From Balanoglossus misakiensis (taxonomy: Eukaryota; Hemichordata), in NCBI GenBank assembly GCA_040954595.2, contig CM082589.2, forward strand, positions 11,532,001-11,596,000: a DNA stretch of 64,000 nt, in the 5' to 3' direction. A model generated the notes under the pieces. It was not told the DNA's origin. It worked only from the letters and a program-made list of their open reading frames with translations, and made no database searches. Below are positions 13,846 to 24,200 of the stretch, piece by piece. The translations under genes were made by a program, and so were the position numbers. Positions within the stretch are counted from its first letter, which is position 1. Every line of letters begins with the position of its first letter.

Positions 13846-15144
13846 CAAAATTGATGGGCACGACACTGGCCACTAGCTCTGGCCTGGCTAATCAATGTTG
13901 ACACAAGGGTTGACCCCACCAAACACTCAAAATTGATGGGCACGACACTGGCCACTAGCTCTGGCCTGGCTAATCAATGTTGACGCAAGGGTTGACCCCA
14001 CCAAACACTCAAAATTGATGGGCGCGACACTGGCCACTAGCTCTGGCCTGGCTAATCAATGTTGACGCAAGGGTTGACCCCACCAAACACTCAAAATTTG
14101 TGGGCACGACACTGGCCACTAGCTCTGCCGTGGCTAATCAAGGTTGACGCAAAGGTTGACCCCACCAAACACTCAAAATTGATGGGCGCGACACTGGCCC
14201 CTAGCTCTGGCCTGGCTAATCCAGGTTGACGCAAGGGTTAACCCCACCAAACACTCAAAATTAATGGGCGCGACACTGGCAACTAAGCTCTGGCCTGGCT
14301 AATCAATGTTGACGCAAGGGTTGACCCCACCAAACACTCATAATTGATGGGCACGACACTGGCCACTAGCTCTGACCTGGCTAATCAAGGTTGACGCAAG
14401 GGTTGACCCCACCAAACACTCAAAATTAATGGGCGCGACACTGGCCACTAAGCTCTGGCCTGGTTAATCAATGTTGAAGCAAAGGTTGACCCCACCAAAC
14501 ACTCAAAATTAATGGGAACGACACTGGCCACTAGCTCTGCATGGCCTGGTTTATCAATGTTGACGCAAAGGTTGACCCCACCAAACACTCAAAATTAATG
14601 GGCACGACACTGGCCACTAGCTCTGCATGGCCTGGTTAATCAATGTTGACGCAAAGGTTGACCCCACCAAACACTCAAAATTAATGGGCACGACACTGGC
14701 CACTAGCTCTGCATGGCCTGGTTAATCAATGTTGACGCAAAGGTTGACCCCACCAAACACTCAAAATTAATGGGCATGACACTGGCTACTAGCTCTGCAT
14801 GGCATGGTTAATCAATGTTGACGCAAAGGTTGACCCCACCAAACACTCAAAATTAATGGGCACGACACTGGCCACTAGCTCTGCATGGCCTGGTTAATCA
14901 ATGTTGACGCAAAGGTTGACCCCACCAAACACTAAAAATTAATGGCCACGACACTGGCCACTAGCTCTGCATGGCCTGGTTAATCAATGTTGACGCAAAG
15001 GTTGACCCCACCAAACACTCAAAATTAATGGGCACGACACTGGCCACTAGCTCTGCATGGCCTGGTTAATCAATGTTAACGCAAAGGTTGACCCCACCAA
15101 ACACTCAAAATTAATGGGCACGACACTGGCCACTACATGTATTT
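13846..15144 (+). repeat. Satellite array 2, same 82-86 bp monomer
   Basis: About 15 monomers of the same satellite, forming the first half of the second 2566 bp duplication unit. The order of variants matches 11280-12578, including the GTTGACACAAG monomer at 13897 (partner at 11331) and the AACGCAAAGG monomer at the end. No coding potential. Confidence 0.95.
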
Positions 15145-16411
15145 GTGATATTTTACATGGTTAACCACGCCTTGAGAAAAGTAATTATAAGAGAACTTTG
15201 TTTCCAAAGTTAGGGGAGAATAATATAACGGGAGATGGGAGTACCTCAGGCTACTGAGCTCGTTCCCTTCCTCATGTACTTTACTGGGCGTATTTGATGT
15301 ACTATAATAATTCCGGACAATAAATGAACGTAAATCAGATACGTTTCTCCGTGGATCACGGTTCTCGTCAGAGCCCGTTACCTCATCGCTACAGATTCCC
15401 CGATGCATGAACAATCATGAGAAACCAGCGGTAATACAAGTGTCACGATTGAGTTTTAACGATCATAGATCTTGTTTATGATTACGTAAGAAGTCATTCA
15501 CTTATATGGTTTTAGTCCAGTATTGACATTGGTACTTGACCCAGAGTAAACAAGATTATGTAATTGATACATGTCAGAACGAGATAGAGATATCACGCGC
15601 TAAGTTCATGTTTAAGAAATATCAAGATGACGTGTTCCTTTTATGACTTAATACTTGACTAACGTATTAATAAGGTGTGGTGAAATTTGAGATCACACAT
15701 TTATCACCGGAGATCCGTGATGGGAGTCAACGAGCATGGATCGAGTCGTGTAATTCTTACGTGTGACCAGTAATAAACCAGAACTTTGTGTTACTCGGAA
15801 AACTTCTTGCAAGTCTCTGTCTACGAAAGGTTTACGATCTGCCGGGTACCTCTCTCGGACTTTATGAATATGTTGGGTGGAGAAGGAGATGGAGAGAATG
15901 TACGCCGTCAGCTTTCGGACGTGGCTGATTCCCCACAGAAGCCGATGAGGTAAACGTCCGGAGGACGACCGGCCGTAACAACAAACTGCATGAATTAAAG
16001 TTCAACAATCCTTAGAAGACAGGAACGTCAGAGGTTGAATCTTGATGGGAAAAGGCGAGGTATCGCTGGTTATCATCGGCGTACTGATGAAATTGTAGGA
16101 TGTGGGGACGAATCGGTTTACTATAAAGTGGGGCTATATAAATGGTGAACAACAGAGGGGCAGTGGCACCCCGTATACGAGAGGTGACTGTGAACTTGCA
16201 GTGTTTTCGATGATTACAGTTTGATATCTATATTGAAGGTAAGATGTAAACCATGTTAGTACTGTGTCTGAGATGCCAAGGTTCGATAGTCTACAAAGAA
16301 GTATCCCGTGATGCAAATGTACAACTGAAGAAAAAAGGAATCACAAATCTTAAAACTAAGATGCCGTTAAGAATTAAATTTCGCGAAAAGGAAGTGACGA
16401 AATACGTACAT
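15145..16411. mobile_element. Insert within the satellite, copy 2
   Basis: A near-identical copy of 12579-13845. It ends at ACGTACAT and continues into unique sequence, so this copy retains the original right-hand junction. See copy 1 for content. Confidence 0.7.
16068..16316 (-). pseudogene. Non-LTR retrotransposon reverse transcriptase remnant, copy 2
   Basis: Identical by eye to the remnant at 13502-13750, with the same frame break after GVP and the same QYADDNQ motif in the shifted frame at about 16068-16083. It exists because of the 2566 bp tandem duplication, not through a second insertion. Confidence 0.8.
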
Positions 16412-18054
16412 TTTCAGGTGCTCTACAACAAGTAGTCTCCCTATCATCCCTATTGGAGCATGCAGCTAAAATTTACCATGACGTCATTGATTCTACGCGA
16501 ACGTTTTTCTAATGGCGATAAACATATTTTGTATAACTTGTGCTCAAACGCCCGTGAATCTCACTCGCAAAAATTCACAAGTGGCGCATACAACACTAGG
16601 AAGAAAATTGTTTAGCAGTCTATAGAGTTTGTGACCTGAGATTTGGAAGTAAAAGTTAAACTTGAGACAGAAGTGATTGAAGAGTAAAGAAACTTTTGAA
16701 GTGTTAAGAAAGTTATCGCATTCCTGATGAAAAGAAAAGAAAATACAATACATTCATTGTTTTAAGGAACACAAGGAAGACAAGTACTATGCAATCAGAG
16801 TATGCATGGATCATTCATCTAAAAATATATCTCCGCGTCTTTTGGCGGGTAAAAATAAAATGCTGGAACGGTCTTTTGGATGGCGGACTATTTGTGTCCT
16901 TCTTGTCCTCAGAACGCAAGTGGTCGAGTAGGTTTATTTCATTAAATTCTTATATTCTCAGTTGCTACCATAAATACCCAGTGTTCGTGTCGATGTATCT
17001 GGACGTCAGCACGATTCCATATAGGTACCTCTCAGTATTAGCCAAGCGAGTTATCCCCATCGATAGAGTTTAATTCCCCGTTACATTCCCAACACCAATC
17101 CTCCCGCGTGACATTGAGGTTGAAGGTATACAAGCCTTAGGAATCATGCAACCATCCAGAAAGTGTAATAAATTTTGAAGCTATGATGTGAGTTTTCAGT
17201 TCGTTTCTTCTTTTGATTTGTTGATGTAACATTGTGCGTTTTAAATAAAAGATAAAAAAATGTACAGCAATGACGTCACAAAATTCACTGGTATTGATAA
17301 AGCTATATTATATCATATATTATATGTGTTAAATACTACCGTATCTCATTATTGCAGTATTTCGTGCTTTAACACAAAATACGCGAATAGGGTTTAATAC
17401 AAAACTAAATGACACAATTTCTGTTTCTTTGCCAAAATTCTTAATCACAAGATCAACCCATCCTTACGCCTCTACTCTATTGCTAAGAGAAACCAGCGTC
17501 CGTAACATGCATTGTGAAACCCCTCAACAACATGCATGTCAACACTTCATTTTTTTCTCCAGCATTGTCAGTTTGGTACTCTGACAACTCACGGGGCATC
17601 ATGGGACAATATTAAAGCTGATTCAGTGTTTATGTGCATAAAACACACGGCGGTGGAAACATTCGTTTTAAATTATTGTGGACGCGCGCACGCCCTTGTC
17701 TGTGTACAGGTACTTGATGCTTGTCTACAGTCACGTGAAACGCTGTTGGTAGTACCCTAGAAGATAGATATCTTTAATCAGAACTTTGGTAAGGAAGGTT
17801 TGAGAAGTCCATTCTATGTAAAGAAAGTTTAAGAAGTGTGTTACCAAAGGGTGTGGGGGTGGCTGGGGGGTCATCAATATATCACTCTGCATCACGTTCA
17901 CAGAAAAGGTCGCGACACGCCCACAAATCCACTCACGACTTGCGTCACCGGTTACAGGAGTTCGTACAAAAGTGTGGTTTATGCACATTTACACTGAATC
18001 AGTTTTTTTGGCCCATGATGCCCATGGGCAAATACAGGCCACGATGCCTCCAGA
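16412..18054. other. Unassigned intergenic DNA
   Basis: No recognisable gene, element or tandem structure. Open frames of 69-94 codons on both strands (for example plus 16789-17073) show no domain, signal peptide or splice context that I can support. Confidence 0.5.
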
Positions 18055-18112
18055 ATGATGATGGCAATGATGGTGATGATGATGATTGTGGTGGTGGTGG
18101 TGGTGGTGATTG
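18055..18112 (+). repeat. GAT/GGT microsatellite
   Basis: Imperfect GATGAT passing into GGT repeats, about 58 bp. A similar GAT/GGT tract lies at 28816-28920. Confidence 0.9.
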
Positions 18113-18298
18113 AGCTTTAATTTCCCTTTCTTCCTGTCTAACCACTTCCTCTCTCACCTTCACTTATTCGGTCTCTCCCCTCCCCTTCTGTCAAAGTCCT
18201 CCCCTCATTCCCTTTCCATCCTGACATTCTCATTTCCGCCCTCTTGCTTTTCTTCTCCTTTCTCACATTCCTTTTCTCACCTCTCCCCCCCCCCTCCG
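18113..18298 (+). repeat. Pyrimidine-rich (CT) low-complexity tract
   Basis: About 185 bp made almost wholly of C and T (CCTTTCTTCC, TCTCTCACC, CCCCCCCCCTCC). The tract could adopt non-B structure; no gene is implied. Confidence 0.85.
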
Positions 18299-18933
18299 TA
18301 ACATGTTATGTAATATATAAAGTAAAAAAGTCCAAAGCATGATGTTATCACAGATGACATTTGGAATGTATTATTGTACTATCTGGTTTAATTTCAAACA
18401 TAGTGGAGTTATTTATTGGCCAGTATTTAAGCATGTTTAAAGAAGTCAAACAGCATAATAGGCACATTTCATATCAAACAAAATTGATCAAATAAGCTCA
18501 AAAGAGGATTTGAACAATTTGTCCCTTTAAGTAATGTTCAATATTAGATTTACACTTGTGATTGTATGTCATCTCCCTTTTGTTAGAAACCTCACAGTCA
18601 TATAATAAACAGGTGACCTGACAATCATTTGAAATACCAAACTTCGGCAGCTATTCCAGTTTGGTCCAAAAACCTAATTTTAACTGGCACCTCAACTTTA
18701 GGACTATTATGGATGTTGCTGAAACTTCAAGTGGGCTGCTTGTGAAGAGGAAGACGTGGAGTGTCTCTCAGACAACGCTGCGCTCAGTCAGAGATAAAGT
18801 CAAAATATGGATTTGACTTGCAACAGTAATTTGTTAGTTAAGTCAAATTCAACTTAAATCTGTCTCTTTGGGTCAGTCTTAACGGGTGTAGCATGCTGGA
18901 AGGGTGTGCTTACCCATTTCCGACACCTAGTAC
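18299..18933. other. Unassigned intergenic DNA
   Basis: AT-rich sequence with no gene, RNA or repeat structure that I can recognise. Confidence 0.5.
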
Positions 18934-19383
18934 CACAGGGGGCTGCAAACATGAAAGTTATAAATGGCGAAGTACGTTCCATTCTGCGTTTTCCCAACCT
19001 GTCTTATCATTTGCTAATCCAGAATAAAAGCTATCCATTTCCCATTAATCACCTGCTAACGACTTAATCTGTGTGCCCCATCCACGGATTAAGTTAATAA
19101 AGTAAACATCGGTCAGCGAGTACTGGGTATTCTCTTACCAAGTGAGAACTGACCGATGTTTACTTAATCCACTAAATCCGTGGATGGGGCACACAGATTA
19201 AGTCGTTAGCAGGTGCTTAATGGGAAATGCAATAGTTTGTATTCTGGATTAGCAACTGCTAAGACAGGTGGAGGTAACACAGAAAAATAAACAAGCGCAA
19301 AGACTGTTCATCAATTAATGTTTATTGGGGGAAAATGCAGGAACTCCGCCATTTATAACTTTCATGTTTGCAGCCCCCCTGTG
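18934..19383. mobile_element. Fold-back MITE, about 450 bp
   Basis: The ends are inverted: CACAGGGGGCTGCAAACATG at the left and its near-perfect reverse complement ending at 19383 (CATGTTTGCAGCCCCCCTGTG). Similarity continues inward (AAAGTTATAAATGGCG). The centre forms a second long stem, about 19050-19112 against 19148-19216, around AGTAAACATCGGTCAG and its complement. No open frame is present. This is a non-autonomous terminal-inverted-repeat element; the superfamily is unknown. Confidence 0.85.
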
Positions 19384-21021
19384 CGAGTACTACCACTTAG
19401 CAGTGGTTCAAGATGATCCTGTTGAAATTGTAAGTTTTTTCTCTTATTTCTTTTTTGAACCTGGACCTGGTAATTAGCTTAGCTTTAGTAATATTGATTA
19501 TTGGACCTGGTTTGATGTCTTATTATAACAACTACAGAAGAATCTCTGGACACAGTGAAATACACTCCAGGGTTATGGTAATGACTGACAAATTGTCAGT
19601 TTAAAAAAGTAGACAAAGAACTCAGTTAAATATTATAATAAAAATATGCTTTAATATAAGGAAAAGGTACAATTGATATACTTGTAATTAAAACTTAAAT
19701 ATAATGATGAAATTCTTCAACTGTTCTGTAGTTGCACCAGTATTTGTATAAGCTAAAAATGTTGACTTCTGGCAGGACAACTCAAACAGATATTAAACTT
19801 ATTTATAGTACTTCCACTTCATGACTTTGTTCAAAAATTTCCCAAACTTATTTCATTGTTGATGAGTTGTCACCTCCGAACAACACAAAAAGGAACAGTT
19901 TGTATAAAAAAGTAATTTTGCATGAATCTTAAACATACATGCACAAGTTGAGTGAATAACACAATATAATCATATTCTACAATGAATTACAATATCAAGA
20001 TTAAGGGTTTCACATATGACATTACATTGCTACATTTTATATACATGAATTTAATTTGAAAAATTTCCATTGATCTATAACACCATGAATAATATAAAAA
20101 TATGCGAATAAATACTTTGAATTATTATATATACATGTCAGGTCTCAAAGTGAGTAACTATATTTCCATTCACCTATGAACTGGTTATTAACCAAATGAA
20201 ATGATAGGATCTTTTATTTTGAGGATCTTATAATTGTGATCATACACATCCATATTCCAAAATTCGCATGCCAAACAAATATCAGATTTATACGGCCAGT
20301 TGTAAAGACAGTACAAGGGGCAAAAAAATTGATAATAGTTAATCATCATCTCCCTTCTTTTACAGTCTTGGAGAATGGTGACGGTTGAAGTCAAATTAAA
20401 GAAAAATATCAAGAAAAATATCAAAATTTGAAGCACTAATTCAGGAGGATATATATCATCGGGAGGTAGTCACTGAATATATTGAGAGAAATAATTCATA
20501 ATCTATGCATTTGGATGAAAAGACCTTCTACCTGATCAAGTTAAGGATAAATGCTGCCTTGTATGAATACAGAAGCAAGTCAGCATGCAAAGGGAGAGCT
20601 GAATTGGTACACAGTTAAATTTGTCCTCCAAATTCAACAAAAATATGTTGTTGTTTAGGAATTCTCGTATTATCATATCTTTTTCATTACACAATACCTT
20701 ATAATAAGTCATAACAAATTTTTAAGGAAAATTCTTTAAAATATGTAAAATATATAGCCTTATAACCAACATACTTTAAAGATGATTATTTATGATCATT
20801 TCATTCAGATGTTGCTAAGAGTGTAATAATAAAGATCTGTTTCACTCCAACCAATTTAATGTGCGCTTATCACAGTACTGTCGTCTGACAAAGCATAACT
20901 ATTATTGTTATCATTTATGGGATTATACCAAGCTTATCACAGTACTGTGTCAACTCACAAAATGAAACCATTCTAGTTATCATTTGAATTATACCATACA
21001 TGTACACACAGAGATGGCACA
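19384..21021. other. 3' flank of the surface-receptor gene, probably including its 3' UTR
   Basis: This AT-rich DNA lies directly downstream of the minus-strand stop codon at 21022. The first part is presumably 3' UTR, but no polyadenylation site could be fixed. Several TTTATT words (minus-strand AATAAA) occur, for example near 20213. No other gene or repeat is seen. A short near-repeat, GCTTATCACAGTACTGT, occurs at about 20866 and 20931. Confidence 0.4.
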
Positions 21022-21286
21022 TTAGAAGTATCTGTCTCCGTGACTCTCATGAAATAGTTCATTTCTACTCTTAAGAGGCCTTGGTCTCCATTCCTCACTT
21101 CCACTGGCACTACCACTGTCGCCACTATACATGGGATTGTAGTGATAGATTTCTCTGAAGGCTTCCTCATCTTCCACACTTTTCCCTGCCTTGCTATCAA
21201 CATCATCTGTATCATCAAACCAATGGATATCCATAGTTGCCTCTTGTTCTTCCCAGCCTGGATGTTTCTTTCCTCCAAGAGCACAC
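21022..21286 (-). CDS. Last exon: cytoplasmic tail with NPxY motif
   Basis: 87 residues. It begins CALGGKKHPGWEEQEATMDI and contains the acidic WFDDTDDVD, then FREIYHYNPMYSGDSGSASG, ending ESHGDRYF before the stop. NPMY fits the NPxY motif bound by PTB-domain or clathrin adaptors, so endocytosis or signalling through the tail is plausible. No kinase or other enzymatic domain is present. Confidence 0.88.
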
Positions 21287-24200
21287 CTGAATGTCAAATA
21301 GTTGAACATCATCAATGTGGGATTTGTTGTGATGTTGTTACTACTGTAGAATAACGCAGGTGGTTGTTGGACACTTTGCGGTCTGGTCGCGTGACTTTGC
21401 CTTGTTAGCCGCCATGCATGTTGAAGGCAAATTATACCATGATGCACTGCAGTTACCCTATACGCTAATAGGTCTATGCATGAACTCTTTGAATAAATTT
21501 GCTTCCACGATACAGATGTGATTATTTTTCACGTTGCCTCATGCATGTATGGAAAGATACAGGTAAATTCCCAGTTTTCTGATGGGCAACATGTCTACAG
21601 CTGTCTCGATTCTACTCTGGTAGTACTAAATAACTTACCGTTGGTACATGAGTAACATTATTACACCAAGCACTAACACAGCCGCTAAACCTCCCGCAAC
21701 ACCACCAATGATGACAGCTGTGTCAACGGAGGAATCTGTAAGAGTTTAAATATTTCTATTTGTCACGGGGGCGATATGCTACGATAAAAGCAAGAAAACC
21801 ATTCATTATGATGCTTAACTATTGTAAAATGGTTAGTTGACCAAAAATCTAGTTATACTGCAGATGTTGCAGTTTCACCATTTTCACAAATATTTTCAAG
21901 ACAACGTAAACTGTAATCATGTAGATCAAACAAATGTGTAAACTTTAGTGAATATTGTTTTTCAATCTTGAGTTATTAAAAGACAAAGAAATGTATACAC
22001 ACCTTTAACTTGCATTGGTATTCTCTGGCGGCAAGTTTCACCTTGATATTCATCAGTACATTCACAAACAGGATTGCCATCACTGTCCTTGATGCAAACA
22101 GCATTGTTTGAGCAGAACCCTTCACATTTATCTAGACACAAGAATAAAATCACATCACATTATTCTACCTGACGAACCATTTGTATTAGACAAGAACTAA
22201 ACCCACTTGCAGATTCATTTCTTACAAACGGAATGGAAGTTGTGTGCTGTCGAACATTGATTCACTATATATCCACATGTACCGGGTGAATAACATAAAC
22301 AGTGTCTTGTATCAAACATAATTAATGGAAAAAAGGGCAGCAAGAGCTATACTAAATCAACAGTAGTGTCTACGTTTTAGCTGTACATATTTCTGTTGAC
22401 ATTTCAGTTGTAGATAGTTACATACCTGTACAAGTTATTCCATCACCAGTGAAACCAGTTTTGCAAGTGCATTCATATCCTGGTACAAGATTCCTGCAAG
22501 TGGCATTTGGGTGACAGTCATCCAGACCAAGACGACATTCATGTGCATCTAGAAAACAAAAATTCTTGCAATGTCTTTAACTGACCACCAAATAAAACTA
22601 TGGGATCTTCATACATATCACCAGTTAAAGGTATACGGTCACCTATGGAAAATTAGCTATAGTTACCATGGCAAAAGGAGATCTAGCCAATCACAGATTT
22701 TCAGTGGGTGGCACATGCAAAAAAGAGCGCCACCATATGTTCTTTAGAACTCTCATATACTCCATTTCAGCCATATATGGGCGTTTGTAAATTGGAGGTG
22801 ACTGTATACCTTTAAGTTAGATGACTACCCAGATGCAGTGCATGGTTATCACATTCCATAGCCTAACATGTAGAATTCTGAGAAAACAGTATTACAATAT
22901 TGTTATTTCCGTGAAATTTTCAGAAAAGGTGTTAAAAGAGGAGCATTATTAAATTATATAAAAATGTTGGATCACACAACATATCAAATGATACTCTAAA
23001 TAAAGAAGAAAATTTCTTATAATGAAGTGTTTGTGTCAGATTGAACAGTTAAGGTTGATCTCCACAAGCACTTCATGCATGTTATCAGTTCTATGATTAT
23101 GAAAAATTATTCCTACCATCACATTCTGTTTCATATAGGGCACCCTCTCTGCCTGTAGTGTAGCCAGTTGGGCATGGTTGACAAGCATCCTGGTTGAATT
23201 CAAAGTTATATGTTCCAACAGGGCATTTCTCACATCTATAGGACTCCTGATTCAAGTACCAACCAACATTGCAGTAAGCTGTTGATGGAATGGAAAAAGA
23301 GCATAGAATAAAATTGGAGGACTATCATTATTCTGAACAACTGAGGCACAATAATACAACCTTCAGTTCAGTACAGTTGAGATACAACATGAAAAGTTGT
23401 ATACATAATACTTACAAACATTACAATCTTCACTTAAGGTTGAACCGACTGCTCTTGTGGTGAAGCCAAATGGGCACGGCATACAAGATGGCTGAAGTTC
23501 AGCATTTGATCGATAGGTTCCCATGGGACACGACTCACAAGACCCATTGACACTAAGTTGGACTCCCACTGATTTACATACCTCTGTAATTGAGAAGATT
23601 AATTTTTTGATATTCACGATTATCTGCTTTTCACTCACGTGAATTTGTTAAACTGTTGAATATGTTACATATCTGGCGGTTCTAAAGTAAAAACCTACTC
23701 GGAAAAAAGTTTACTGGATGCCGAAATATTGCTTGCCTGTCACTTACAAATGATAACGCCATGGGTACGTCACATGGCCAGATCATGTGATTGATAGTCA
23801 AGAATAGCAAATAACACAAGTACCTAACCTGACATTGTGACTCATCAGTAGCTCCTTCAACTAATGTAAGCATTTCCTTTGGGCAAGTATTACACACAAA
23901 CTTTCCTTCTTCTGATTGCCAGAATCCAATGGGGCAGCTTTGGCACTAAGAAGTCCCGTTGTCAAAGTAGTGACCAACATCGCACCTCTCTGCAATAGAC
24001 ATCATTGTTGAAAAATTATTTTTTCAACCAAAGAGATGAACATTCCAATTGTCATTCTTTCCATATTGGATCACACCACAATAATTTGATATATACGTCA
24101 CAATTCCCGTCAAGGGGTATGGGGTTTTATCGGGCCAGTGGCATGAGTGAGGCTAGACGCTAGTTTTGGAAGCAAAGCGGACAAAATACGGCTAGATACT

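Larger units (their letters stand above)
11280..16411 (+). repeat. Segmental tandem duplication, 2566 bp unit, two copies
   Basis: Unit 1 (11280-13845) and unit 2 (13846-16411) are almost identical. Each holds about 1.3 kb of satellite followed by about 1.27 kb of non-satellite insert. The junction at 13845/13846 joins the end of the insert (ACGTACAT) directly to satellite (CAAAATTGATGGG), whereas at 16411 the insert runs on into unique DNA (TTTTCAGGTGC). Few differences are visible, for example GATTGTG against GATTATG near 13036/15557, so the event is recent or the copies are being homogenised. An assembly artefact is the alternative. Confidence 0.9.

Noticed and set aside
6916-15144. CRISPR-like appearance of the regular repeats
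   Set aside because: Monomers are contiguous with no unique spacers, the repeat is 82-86 bp, and the context is eukaryotic; it is satellite DNA.
21142-21354. 70-codon plus-strand frame over the receptor's last exon
   Set aside because: Shadow of the minus-strand coding exon, which has phase-consistent splice sites.
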